This document shows, piece after piece, positions 1 through 7,678 of a DNA stretch of 14,069 bases. Positions within the stretch are counted from its first letter, which is position 1; each line of letters starts with the position of its first letter. Location: NCBI GenBank assembly GCA_043775355.1, contig JAYVSL010000045.1:1-14069 (forward strand). The letters run 5' to 3'. Made by a program: the position numbers and the translations under genes. The notes under the pieces were generated by a model. The model saw nothing but the letters and a program-made list of their open reading frames with translations, was not told the DNA's origin and made no database searches. Source of the DNA: BOG-1363 sp043775355 (GTDB lineage: Bacteria > Planctomycetota > UBA11346).

Positions 1-773
1 TGCGTGTCGACCACGCCACGTGCGGCTTGGAAGCGTCCGGTGAGTTTGGTGTCGGGGCGCAGCAAGCTTTGTTCGTTCAGTAGCCACATTTCATTGCCAA
101 AATCCGAGCGTCGGACCTCTGGCGCGAAGCGGGCGAAAAAACGCGTGACGTTGGCGACATCGCGGATCAGCAGGCGTTTGGCGTTGTTGTTACGCGCCGC
201 ATCGACTGCTTGCGGAAAGTCGATGATGATCGGGCCGTCAGCGGCCTCAAGAATATTGAATTCCGACAAGTCGGCATGAACTAAACCAGCGCACAACATT
301 TTGGCGATCTGATGCATGATGTCGTAGTGCATGTCGAAGGCGACTTGACGAGCGAAGCGGCCTGCGGCGATTTGTGGCGCTGGATCACCCGAACGGCCTC
401 GTACCAAATCCATCAACAAGATGCCATCGTGATTGCCATGCGGACGCGGTACGCGCACCCCAGCAGCGTGAAGCGTGCGCATAGCATCGGCCTCGGCAGT
501 TTGCCAGGCCTCTTCACGTTTTTGTTTGCCGAAACTCGTGCCCTTGTCCATCGCGCGCTGGTCACGAGTGTTGCCAGCCTGACGCCCTTCGACGTAATCC
601 TGACGTTGACGAAAACTGCGTAATTGCGCTTGTTTATAAACTTTCGCTGCGCACACGTTACCATCGACGCGCACCAAATAGACGGCGGCTTCTTTGCCAC
701 TCTTGAGTGGGCGGAGGATCTCTTGAATGAAGCCCTCGTCGACCAAGGTCCGCAAAGAATCAGGAATCAGCAT
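1..773 (-). CDS. RIO1-family atypical serine kinase, partial (C-terminus off the window)
   Basis: The 257 visible residues read as a bacterial RIO1-type kinase. A P-loop-like segment KSGKEAAVY lies at residues 24-32, with the probable ATP-binding lysine in CAAKVYK (K44). The block around FRQRQDYVEGRQ (54-65) is typical of RIO proteins. The catalytic loop is LVHADLSEFN (164-173, Asp168) and the metal-binding segment is IIDFPQAVD (183-191, Asp185). The usual bacterial catalytic motif is HGDLSEFN, so the glycine is alanine here, probably tolerated. Family members phosphorylate serine and may autophosphorylate; the bacterial substrates are poorly known. The ATG at 773 is the furthest possible start because an in-frame TAG sits at 782-780; no strong ribosome site precedes it. 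The family usually continues a few tens of residues beyond the point where the window cuts it. Confidence 0.9.
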   Translation of the reverse strand, partial: MLIPDSLRTLVDEGFIQEILRPLKSGKEAAVYLVRVDGNVCAAKVYKQAQLRSFRQRQDYVEGRQAGNTRDQRAMDKGTSFGKQKREEAWQTAEADAMRTLHAAGVRVPRPHGNHDGILLMDLVRGRSGDPAPQIAAGRFARQVAFDMHYDIMHQIAKMLCAGLVHADLSEFNILEAADGPIIIDFPQAVDAARNNNAKRLLIRDVANVTRFFARFAPEVRRSDFGNEMWLLNEQSLLRPDTKLTGRFQAARGVVDT

Positions 774-900
774 GGGTCTCTAGCGTCCGGAATTGAGCGC
801 CGTGGCAAGAGGCTTCGCGAGGGTGTGGCTTCAGCTATGTCCCGCGACGACCAGGGGTGACCAGTCTCAGAGACGGTCTGGAAAGGCAATTTTTACATGA

Positions 901-1000
901 GGACGCAGAGGCGCAGAGTCATCATAAGATCGTAGGTGAAGGGAAAATGCCCTTTCTTCCAACGAATCTGAGCCCCTCTCTTCTCTGCGCCTCTGCCCCC
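901..1000. repeat. REP-like long inverted repeat
   Basis: Two perfect 14-base arms, GCAGAGGCGCAGAG at 905-918 and its reverse complement at 983-996, are separated by 64 bases. The internal part carries a smaller stem, AAGGG/CCCTT, around 939-955. The element fills most of the gap between the RIO kinase start and the stop of the CcsA-like gene, so it may also end or stabilise the cytochrome-maturation transcript. Similar AGAGGCGCAGAG palindromes are scattered as REP-like elements in many environmental genomes; that this is one is inference. A degenerate relative of one arm occurs near 6276-6292. Confidence 0.6.
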
Positions 1001-1018
1001 TCCTGTTCAATAAACAGC

Positions 1019-3208
1019 TCATGAGGCATAGCTGTGCAGTCCAGGTAGCTGGACGTTGATCCAATACCAATTGAAGACCATCACGACAAACGCGGCCAGC
1101 GCGAACCAGGCCGTGGCAATACCGCGCTTGTGCGGCGGCATTGCGACCCGCAGATGGACGAGGCCGATGTAGACCACCCAGGTCAGCAAGGCGAAAACTT
1201 CTTTCGGATCCCAGCCCCACGGACGGCCCCAGCTGACAGCGGCCCATACCGCGCCTAGCACTAAGCCGACCCACAACACCAACATCGCGACCGCATCGAT
1301 GGCGAACGTCGTGCGATCCCACGCCTCGCTACGCGGATCGTTCCACGGCAGCCAAATACGCATGATTAAATACGTGACCGACATCAAACCAGCCAGCGCG
1401 ATCAAGCCGTAGCTGGCGATGATGCAACTGGTGTGAACGCGTAGCCAGAATTCAGAAAGAATCGGCATTGCCGGACTGATGAAGGCATTGATGTCATGAT
1501 ATTCGAGCAAGATTTGGGCGAAAATAATCAAGCAGCCAAACAGCGATGCGCCAAGGCCCAAACTTCCGCGCGCGGCTGAGCCAACGCGATTGGTCATCAG
1601 TAAAATAACGCACGATCCCAGCGTAATGGCAATCATCGGAATAATAATCGCCCATGGCCAACCAACCACGAAGGCAATGATGAGCATGATCAACAAAGTT
1701 AGACCCAGAATGCCAGCAAGACCCAGGCATATGCGCCGAGACCACGACATGCCGGATTCGCCGAGCAGAGCAATCCAGGTTGCCAGCAAAGAAGCCGCAG
1801 CCATCGATTCATAGAGATTTGACAGGGGAATGCGTTGCGCCAGTTCAGCGCGCACCACGAAGGCCGTCAATTGGCCAACGAAACCCAGTGCCAGCAAGGC
1901 GTATCCCACACGTAATGCCCAAGGTTGACGACCGATGCCGCCCATGGCCAAGAACGGAACGGCTAAGAGCAGGCTGAGCCACACCCAGTGAATGTTGCCC
2001 TGCCATTTCCAATACGTCAGTTCGAGTTCGGTGGTGATCACCAACGGCGGCTGACCGCGAGCAGCGCGGTCCTTGGCATGTACTTCTTGTAACGACTTGG
2101 TCGCCGCAACAAATTCATCAATACTGGTTTGTAATTTCGCGGCGGATAATTGTCCGTGACGTGCGGCGCTCCAACTTTGACCAAGCGTATTCCACGTGCT
2201 GGTTGCTTGTTTAATCGCAGCATCAAGCGCGGGGCGCATCGTCGCATCAGCAAGGTCTTCAGCGGGAACACCCAGAGCTGACCAGCGAAGCTGTAAATTC
2301 GTCAAGGCCTCAGCAATAATTTCAGGCTCTGGAAGTTTCAGTGCCGCTGCCTGGGTCGGATCAGCGGCCAGTTTTTCTGCATCAGCTTGATTTAAGGTAC
2401 CTTTCGCAGCGGCTTGCCACAGCGGCCACAGCAGGTGCTGATTGATTGCCACTAATTCTTCGCTGTCCCTAACCCGTAACTTGGTTGCGGTTTCGACAGA
2501 TATCGGCAGCAGGCTCCAGGTTTGTGCGGCAAACGCTGCTGCTGATCCATCGCTGCTGCGCGCAGCGGCAAGAAAAGAAATCAACGCTGTCGCGAAGTCA
2601 GAACCGAATTCAGCGGGATCACGCCAACGATCATCATGCGCTCCGACGGGCACTGGAAATAGACGTAGCTGAAAAATAACAGTGCCCGGATCAAGCATGC
2701 CCTGGGCACCTTGCACCTGACCGATCGCTTTATTCTTGCTGGTTAAACGACCGAGTTTTTCCAATTCATCGCGCACCGTTTTGTCGTTCAGTCGACTCGG
2801 TGTGAGGTAGCCAGTATCGAGCAGTAATTTGCGTTCGGTTTGTGGGATGACCAACGCCAAATCACGGCGCAGTTCGGTGTGCTTGACCCGTGCGATGGGC
2901 AGTTGTTCGTAATCAGAACGGCAAAACAGCAGATCAAGCAAACTAGTCAGCGGTGTATGACCGTGACCGAAAGAGGTGGAATACGCGATGTTATCCGACA
3001 CTTCCATCGCCATCGAAAAGAGCGGCTTATAACGCCCACCATGTTGCACAGGAACCGCAGCGAGCTGATCGAGCTGTATCGCGCTGATGGTTTCCTTAAT
3101 CGGAACCAACCCAGGTTGCCCAACATGCGGGACCTCGGCAGCGCTCAACCAACTGGCGACGCAGGCGCAGAGTGCGAGACCCGCGAAACGAATCAGCAAC
3201 ATGCTCAT
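1019..3208 (-). CDS. ccsA: System II cytochrome c biogenesis protein, CcsA/ResC-like, with large N-terminal extracytoplasmic domain
   Basis: This 729-residue membrane protein would be the haem-export and handling half of the CcsBA (ResBC) cytochrome c synthetase. Residues 1-24 look like a signal peptide. A soluble region of about 400 residues follows, opening with VPVQHGGRYKPL (52-63), a pattern seen in the extended CcsA proteins of some phyla. The C-terminal part has about eight hydrophobic segments. It carries the tryptophan-rich haem motif WGRPWGWDPKEV (about 660-671), a conserved histidine in RVHTSC, a second in GLVHLRV, and the typical ending LPGLHSY. Plain CcsA proteins are about 300 residues, so the extra length is the N-terminal domain. 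The start is chosen at 3208: it has a GGGGAG ribosome site six bases upstream and its ATG overlaps the TGA of the upstream ResB-like gene (ATGA). An open frame runs further upstream to 3379 but would overlap that gene. Confidence 0.88.
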   Translation of the reverse strand: MSMLLIRFAGLALCACVASWLSAAEVPHVGQPGLVPIKETISAIQLDQLAAVPVQHGGRYKPLFSMAMEVSDNIAYSTSFGHGHTPLTSLLDLLFCRSDYEQLPIARVKHTELRRDLALVIPQTERKLLLDTGYLTPSRLNDKTVRDELEKLGRLTSKNKAIGQVQGAQGMLDPGTVIFQLRLFPVPVGAHDDRWRDPAEFGSDFATALISFLAAARSSDGSAAAFAAQTWSLLPISVETATKLRVRDSEELVAINQHLLWPLWQAAAKGTLNQADAEKLAADPTQAAALKLPEPEIIAEALTNLQLRWSALGVPAEDLADATMRPALDAAIKQATSTWNTLGQSWSAARHGQLSAAKLQTSIDEFVAATKSLQEVHAKDRAARGQPPLVITTELELTYWKWQGNIHWVWLSLLLAVPFLAMGGIGRQPWALRVGYALLALGFVGQLTAFVVRAELAQRIPLSNLYESMAAASLLATWIALLGESGMSWSRRICLGLAGILGLTLLIMLIIAFVVGWPWAIIIPMIAITLGSCVILLMTNRVGSAARGSLGLGASLFGCLIIFAQILLEYHDINAFISPAMPILSEFWLRVHTSCIIASYGLIALAGLMSVTYLIMRIWLPWNDPRSEAWDRTTFAIDAVAMLVLWVGLVLGAVWAAVSWGRPWGWDPKEVFALLTWVVYIGLVHLRVAMPPHKRGIATAWFALAAFVVMVFNWYWINVQLPGLHSYAS

Positions 3209-5484
3209 GATTTTCTCCCCGCCAACGCGGCCATGCCACCACTCAACGCCATGCCACAGGCGAGAATGATTGCCGATAATAACATGGCTGCGCCAGCCGG
3301 ACGATTTCCGACGCCGAGTATGGTCAAGGCCTGCGATTGTGGATCCCAACCTGCCTGAAAGAAAAACGTATCTCGCCAAGCCAGTGGTTCATTCATATGA
3401 ATAACGGCGCTTTGCGGATTCGCCGCGTCACCATAACCGACATGGCAAAAATATTCGCTGGGCGAATTACTGCCTGGGCGACGCGGCACATCGAAACCGG
3501 TCATCCAAATGTTGCCAGGCATCGGTAATGGCTCTTTGCCATAACATAATTCGAAGCGACCTGCACCTGGCACATCGATCATGACCGGTCGCGGCGCATA
3601 TATTCCCCAAGCGCCGTCGTTTCCAAGATCACGCGGTAAATGCGGGTACGGCGTGTACGGCACCCACACGGAAGTGGATCGTCCGCCGCTGGTCGCGGTG
3701 ACTTGAATGAGACTTGCAGAATCGCCCACTCCCATGCGACTTTCGCGTAGTTCCAGCGGTACCACCACCGGTTCGGTGACGCGACGTGGACTTTGCAGCA
3801 GTTGCTTCAGACGTACGGGCAATTTGTCGCCATAGAAATCGACCTGCACTTCACTGCCAATATTCAATGGATACATTCGCAAGCCGGCGTCCGGAATACC
3901 GACCCACAATTCTAATGATTTGGACGTAGAAATAACCGGCGAGGAAACAAAGACTAAGCGCGGGCTGGCATTTTCGTCAAGCGTGGTTGGTTTTTTTCCG
4001 GTCTCGGGGAAACGTTGTTTTAGCTTGGCCAACAGCGCGTCGTACGCCGTTTGGTCTGGACAAAACACCCAGATTAGCGGTTGCGATTCCATCGCCTCGA
4101 TCGGACTGGGCGGCAACATCCGTGAATCTTCTTTGCCGCCCACGGTCAATGCCAGTTCCAAGCGTGGATCTGGCGGAGCGTCCGCGACGTCTTTCCATTG
4201 TGTTGTGAGTCGCGCGTAAGGAGCGAACGCGGTCACGCTGAATTCGACGTTGTTGACCGGTCCGATGGCGAGGTTGAGTGGGTTCGCGGAATCAAAAAAA
4301 CTTCCGCGCTCATGATAACGCGGCAAACCAACGATAGGCAAAGCGATGACGGACTGCGCATCCATCGAGCGCATCGGCTGGAGCGGATCGCTGTGCTCGG
4401 CAACGTCTTCACGCCTCACCCACAGCGCCGAACGATCTTTATGATACGCCAATGCATACGGCGCTGGCTCTAAGGCGATGGTTTTGAGTCGCGCATCTGG
4501 CGGAGTCTTCACTCGCGCACGTTGGAAACGCGTCAGCGTTGGTTCGCCGACCACGCTGCTGCCACTTTGTTGTCCTGCGGGTGTTTTGAGTGTCCATTCA
4601 ATCATGGTGCCACTGCGGCCCTGGAAGCCGTCAGTCATTAACGGAAAATCGACGGTTACCCCGGTGATCTCTAATGACCGTTCGCCGCCCGTCAGCGGCT
4701 CGACGGATTTGGCGCCTTTGGTGATCTCGGTAGGCAATATCGACTTGCCATCAGCGGTGACGGCGTGAAGGCGTCCATCAGCCGCGACCATTCCTGGATA
4801 TTCTGGCATGAAACTCTGAGGCTGACGACCAGCGAGCGTATACTGCGTTAAATCAGGACGATCTTCAATCAGCGTGGCGGTGAACTTCGGTGCATCTGGC
4901 AGCTCGACCTCGACCATGACGGCCCACGCTTGTTCTGATTTTCCTGCTGGGGACAGAATCGTCCACTTCGGCATGATCGACTGGACGGTTGCCGTGCCAG
5001 CGCCGAATGCCGCGCGATATCCAGGATTGGGCAATAAGCGGCAAGCGCCGTAAGCACTTTCTACTTTAATATAATGGCGCACCAACAGCGCATCGCCCTC
5101 ATGTTTGTAACCGAAATAAATGCCACACGTGATGACCATCATCACGACGCCGAAATGAGTCAGGTGCGTGCCCGCTTTACGCCACGTCCACGGCACGCGC
5201 ACGATGCTGGCGGTGATCATGCAGATACAGATGACCGCCCACAGCAGCAGCGAAGCACCACCGTTAAACCACTCCATTTCATTGACTTCGAAACTCTGGC
5301 GCACGGTATAAAAGGCAGAGCCAACGGCTTGATGAATAAAAACCACCACGAGCAAACTGATCGACACCCACGGATTTGAAATCGCTCGCGCGAAACGCCA
5401 AAGTGGTGAACGCGGCGAACGCGTCAAAGGCACTGCGGCAGAAACATCGGCAGAGTTGGAATGATCCATGGGAGCGTGATCCAT
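3205..5484 (-). CDS. resB: System II cytochrome c biogenesis protein, ResB/Ccs1-like
   Basis: The protein is about 759 residues and is the expected partner of the CcsA-like gene, with which it overlaps by four bases. Three hydrophobic segments lie near residues 40-57, 76-95 and 108-125, the last within THLTHFGVVMMVITCGIYFG. A soluble region of roughly 600 residues follows, then a final membrane segment at about 730-752. Just before that segment the ResB-like signature VIHMNEPLAWRDTFFFQAGW appears. In the family, ResB and CcsA together hold haem and attach it to apocytochrome CXXCH sites outside the cytoplasmic membrane. The extracytoplasmic domain is larger than in small ResB proteins, fitting the extended version of the system. 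The start is uncertain: ATGs at 5565, 5484 and 5469 are all in frame and none has a clear ribosome site. The ATG at 5484 gives a His/Met-rich start (MDHAPMDHS). No thiol-reducing partner (ResA/CcsX, CcdA) is seen in the window. Confidence 0.85.
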   Translation of the reverse strand: MDHAPMDHSNSADVSAAVPLTRSPRSPLWRFARAISNPWVSISLLVVVFIHQAVGSAFYTVRQSFEVNEMEWFNGGASLLLWAVICICMITASIVRVPWTWRKAGTHLTHFGVVMMVITCGIYFGYKHEGDALLVRHYIKVESAYGACRLLPNPGYRAAFGAGTATVQSIMPKWTILSPAGKSEQAWAVMVEVELPDAPKFTATLIEDRPDLTQYTLAGRQPQSFMPEYPGMVAADGRLHAVTADGKSILPTEITKGAKSVEPLTGGERSLEITGVTVDFPLMTDGFQGRSGTMIEWTLKTPAGQQSGSSVVGEPTLTRFQRARVKTPPDARLKTIALEPAPYALAYHKDRSALWVRREDVAEHSDPLQPMRSMDAQSVIALPIVGLPRYHERGSFFDSANPLNLAIGPVNNVEFSVTAFAPYARLTTQWKDVADAPPDPRLELALTVGGKEDSRMLPPSPIEAMESQPLIWVFCPDQTAYDALLAKLKQRFPETGKKPTTLDENASPRLVFVSSPVISTSKSLELWVGIPDAGLRMYPLNIGSEVQVDFYGDKLPVRLKQLLQSPRRVTEPVVVPLELRESRMGVGDSASLIQVTATSGGRSTSVWVPYTPYPHLPRDLGNDGAWGIYAPRPVMIDVPGAGRFELCYGKEPLPMPGNIWMTGFDVPRRPGSNSPSEYFCHVGYGDAANPQSAVIHMNEPLAWRDTFFFQAGWDPQSQALTILGVGNRPAGAAMLLSAIILACGMALSGGMAALAGRKS
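3215..3220 (-). promoter_or_regulatory. Shine-Dalgarno site of the CcsA-like gene
   Basis: GGGGAG on the minus strand, six bases before the ATG at 3208. It lies inside the last codons of the ResB-like gene and decides the start in favour of the ATGA overlap, which implies translational coupling of the two subunits. Confidence 0.75.
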
Positions 5485-5600
5485 ATGCGGGTGGCACACG
5501 GTAGCCAGAACAGCCGATGCGCCAGTGTCATCCTCAATACGCCCCGCAGCGGTCGTGCGTTGCATGCACAGCCAACTCTTTGTGTATGGTCTTGTCCATA

Positions 5601-6113
5601 ATGACGCCTATTCTCGTGCTTATTCCCGTGCTCAGCGGGCTCTCCGGATTAGCGACCGGCGAGCTTTTCAAACTTGGCTCATCAGCCGACGTGTTGATGG
5701 GACGCAGCCGCGATTGCCAGATCAGCTTCCAACGCTTTCGCGCCTGGCTGATGCTCAGCGAAACGGATCGGCGCATGCGCGATCACTTCAATAGCGCCGT
5801 CAGCCGCAAACATCTGCGACTGATCACGCAGGGAAGTGTGCTCACCATCGAAGATCTCTCGTCCACCGGCACCACCGTCGATCATCTGCCATTAGAAGGT
5901 CGGCGTTCGTACGATCTCGCCAATGGCTCAGTCGTGCTACGCCTGGGAAATGCCGAAGAACGCTTTCGCGTTGAATTACTCGACGAAGCCGAAGCCGACC
6001 GTCGCCTAGCGGCGCTACCAGTGATCGCAGAACCCCATCGCCTAACCGGCGTACCGCTATTGGTTGATGATCCCACGCCAAAGGGAAATCCGATTCTTCC
6101 GCCGTCGGGCTGA
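5601..6113 (+). CDS. FHA-domain protein (phosphothreonine reader)
   Basis: This 170-residue protein is one forkhead-associated domain plus a short tail. Family landmarks in order are an opening strand ILVLIPVLSGLSG (4-16), GRSRDCQISF (34-43, phosphate-contacting Arg35), SRKHLRL (68-74, the core Ser-Arg-x-His) and EDLSSTGTTVD (84-94). FHA domains bind phosphothreonine peptides and usually work downstream of Ser/Thr kinases; a transmembrane one lies about 1.6 kb away. Two oddities: about 24 residues separate the GRS strand from SRKH, roughly 15 more than usual, and the Asn that normally precedes GT (S-x-N-G-T) is Thr89. The ATG at 5601 makes the domain begin as expected. ATGs at 5586 and 5517 are also in frame, and none has a clear ribosome site. 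The gene is divergent from the ResB-like gene. The tail (about 130-170) has no recognisable domain. Confidence 0.82.
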   Translation: MTPILVLIPVLSGLSGLATGELFKLGSSADVLMGRSRDCQISFQRFRAWLMLSETDRRMRDHFNSAVSRKHLRLITQGSVLTIEDLSSTGTTVDHLPLEGRRSYDLANGSVVLRLGNAEERFRVELLDEAEADRRLAALPVIAEPHRLTGVPLLVDDPTPKGNPILPPSG

Positions 6114-6368
6114 CGGCGATTTAGCTAAGAAGTTGTCTGGGAAAGATGACATCTGACAGGGAGGACTGGAGGACCGGAGAATGAACGGCTTCTTAATAGA
6201 AGGCTCTGCGGCGTTTCGTGTGGGTTTTTTTCTCAGTCTTTGGGGCTCGCCAAAGCGGGAAAAATCGAACAGGAGACGCGCAGACGCAGAGGTAAGAGGA
6301 GTAAAAAGGCTCATTTTTTCCGGCAAGTATCTTCCCCTCCTCAACGTCGTTTCCTTTAGCCTGCGAGA

Positions 6369-6412
6369 GGGCCAACGGCCCGCTTTCTGATAGCCCAGGG
6401 CAACGCCCTGGG
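6369..6412. repeat. Paired small hairpins, REP-like
   Basis: Two perfect hairpins with the same three-base loop AAC stand 12 bases apart: GGGCC-AAC-GGCCC at 6369-6381 and CCCAGGGC-AAC-GCCCTGGG at 6394-6412. The CCCAGGGCnnnGCCCTGGG form recurs in intergenic REP-like elements of PVC and other environmental bacteria (recollection, not searched). It could be a mobile palindrome or an RNA stabiliser. Confidence 0.55.
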
Positions 6413-6427
6413 ACCGCTCTTCCCCAT

Positions 6428-6470
6428 AAAAACAAAAAATCTGCGCCACCACATGGGCGGCGCAGATTTT
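6428..6470 (-). terminator. Rho-independent terminator of the beta-barrel gene
   Basis: A perfect 12-base inverted repeat has arms at 6436-6447 and 6459-6470 and an 11-base loop. Read on the minus strand, the GC-rich stem ends in a run of T interrupted by a single G (6439-6428). It lies about 110 bases past the stop of the outer-membrane gene. The A-run on one side gives the plus strand a short T-tract only (four bases), so it acts mainly on the minus strand. Confidence 0.8.
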
Positions 6471-6506
6471 CCGTTTATAAAAATACGTTCTCTGAAAAAT
6501 ATCAGC

Positions 6507-6538
6507 GGCACTGGCGTCAGAAAATAATCGCCAGTGCC
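6507..6538. terminator. Second inverted repeat behind the beta-barrel gene
   Basis: Perfect ten-base arms GGCACTGGCG (6507-6516) and CGCCAGTGCC (6529-6538) flank a 12-base loop. It stands between the stop of the beta-barrel gene and the main terminator. It has no clean T-run on either strand, so it may be a stabilising 3' hairpin rather than a terminator. Confidence 0.45.
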
Positions 6539-6576
6539 ATTTCGCTGTAGCTATCCAGTTGATTGCATATTCAGGT

Positions 6577-7257
6577 TCAGAACACATACCCCGCGTTGAG
6601 CGCAAAGGTCGCGCCTGCGCCAGAAACGTCCGTTCTTAGGTAGGTAGCGGCAAGCAACGCACCGGTGTATTCGTAACCAATTTCGGCACCGATCAGGTAG
6701 TGTTTTTCGAAGGTGTAATTCACCCCAACGAATGCGCCGAATTGATAACCCAGACCGGAAGCACTTTGATTTTTTGAAACGATGATGGTGTTGCCTTGGT
6801 AAATGATTCCGTCGACGGAATCATTTGCGTCAGAGGTTTGGGCGTAGCCAATCATCGCGCGACCGCCGCCTTCCAAACGTAAGCCTGGGGTGATGACCCA
6901 GCCAACGCCAAGGCGTCCACCAACGCCAATCTGGGAAGTTTCCAATGAGTCACCGCTGCTATTCGATCCGCCTTCGGTGCGGTAGCTGAGTTCAACACCA
7001 CGCAAAAAGCTTACGCCTTCGGGTTTTGCCCAGGTCATAATCAGGCCGACACTCAGGCCAGCGTCCTGATTCATCGCGCGTTCTGCGGTGGTGTATTCGC
7101 CGCCATTCAGGCCAGTCGCATTTTCTTTGATGGAATCAAAGCCCGGAGTGGTGCCGACTTGCAAGCGTATATCGGCCGCGTGCGCCGAACTGCTGAAAGC
7201 GCCAATGGCGACCAGCAGCAGGGTTGAGGTGATGGAGGTAAGACGGATAGCAGACAT
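6577..7257 (-). CDS. Small outer-membrane beta-barrel protein with signal peptide
   Basis: The 226-residue protein begins with a clear signal peptide (residues 1-27, hydrophobic core STLLLVAIGAF, cleavage near SAHA-A). The mature part has alternating strands rich in Gly, Tyr and small residues, such as GGRLGVGWVI, LRLEGGGRAMIGYAQ, YQFGAFVGVNYTF and YLIGAEIGYEYTG. It ends in LNAGYVF, and a C-terminal phenylalanine is the usual signal for outer-membrane barrel insertion. The size suits an eight-stranded barrel of the OmpW/OmpA-barrel type, but I cannot name the family or a substrate. The start at 7257 is chosen because AAGGAG lies nine bases upstream and the signal peptide begins there; an ATG at 7305 would add 16 polar residues. 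The gene appears to stand alone, with its own terminator. Confidence 0.8.
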   Translation of the reverse strand: MSAIRLTSITSTLLLVAIGAFSSSAHAADIRLQVGTTPGFDSIKENATGLNGGEYTTAERAMNQDAGLSVGLIMTWAKPEGVSFLRGVELSYRTEGGSNSSGDSLETSQIGVGGRLGVGWVITPGLRLEGGGRAMIGYAQTSDANDSVDGIIYQGNTIIVSKNQSASGLGYQFGAFVGVNYTFEKHYLIGAEIGYEYTGALLAATYLRTDVSGAGATFALNAGYVF

Positions 7258-7266
7258 GGTTTGGAT

Positions 7267-7272
7267 CTCCTT
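7267..7272 (-). promoter_or_regulatory. Shine-Dalgarno site of the beta-barrel gene
   Basis: AAGGAG on the minus strand, nine bases before the ATG at 7257. It is the strongest ribosome site in the window and decides the start against the ATG at 7305. Confidence 0.75.
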
Positions 7273-7678
7273 GGTGATCGGCATGTATAGGTAACTCCGT
7301 TCCATTGGGTTTCATCCAATGGGGGATTTATTCAGACAAAGGTGAAGAAACGTACGGCACTTCGTGTTCGTTGCGTCGAACCACGGCAAATGCCGAATCT
7401 TGGTGGTCGATAGCGGGTCATTTGCACGAAATAGTCATCGATATTTCGTGCTTTAAAAAACAAAAAACGATCCCACATGTCAGCGTTGGCTGATTCAGTC
7501 TAAACTAGGTCAGAGACTAAATGCATGTGCCAGTACGGTTCGCGTGGTGAGCAGCCTGAACATCAGTGATCCATTTCGCGGGGCACCGGAGGACGCTCCG
7601 GGTCGACCGCTATGGCGGCGCAGCTCAGCGTGTTGGGCGTGAAATGGGAATGTGCGTTTCGAGTCGTGACACATCCAC
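7273..7678. other. Gene-free stretch between kinase stop and beta-barrel start
   Basis: No credible gene is seen in about 400 bases. It must hold the promoter of the beta-barrel gene, but I could not pick a convincing -35/-10 pair. Three inverted repeats are visible: CCATTGG/CCAATGG at 7302-7308 and 7316-7322 (loop 7), GCACGAAATA/TATTTCGTGC at 7424-7433 and 7442-7451 (loop 8), and CCGGAG/CTCCGG at 7586-7591 and 7596-7601 (loop 4). None has a good T-tract, so no terminator for the kinase operon is clear. Confidence 0.5.
7424..7451. promoter_or_regulatory. 28-base inverted repeat upstream of the beta-barrel gene, possible operator
   Basis: Perfect ten-base arms GCACGAAATA and TATTTCGTGC flank an eight-base spacer. 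The site lies about 170 bases before the beta-barrel start, and about 230 bases past the kinase stop. Flanking sequence on the plus side is A-rich. The two-half-site geometry fits a dimeric regulator site, though an RNA hairpin is equally possible. Confidence 0.35.

Larger units (their letters stand above)
6114..6576. other. Gene-free stretch with repeats and terminators
   Basis: I see no convincing gene in these 463 bases between two genes that point towards each other. The left part (6150-6360) holds purine-rich sequence and a fragment resembling the REP-like arm, GACGCAGAGG at 6283-6292 (the same ten bases occur at 902-911). The middle holds a pair of small hairpins (6369-6412). The right part holds two strong inverted repeats (6436-6470 and 6507-6538) behind the beta-barrel gene. 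Confidence 0.6.

Noticed and set aside
312..623. Open frames on both strands inside the RIO kinase region
   Set aside because: They lie over the RIO kinase frame, whose catalytic motifs are continuous from 773 down to the window edge.
3209..3379. Extended N-terminus for the CcsA-like protein
   Set aside because: The extra 57 residues lie within the ResB-like coding sequence, lack a membrane-targeting pattern, and ignore the strong ribosome site and ATGA overlap at 3208.
6181..6390. Possible small gene of 69 codons on the plus strand before the hairpins
   Set aside because: It runs across REP-like sequence, has no ribosome site or homology I recognise, and its residues look like translated repeat.
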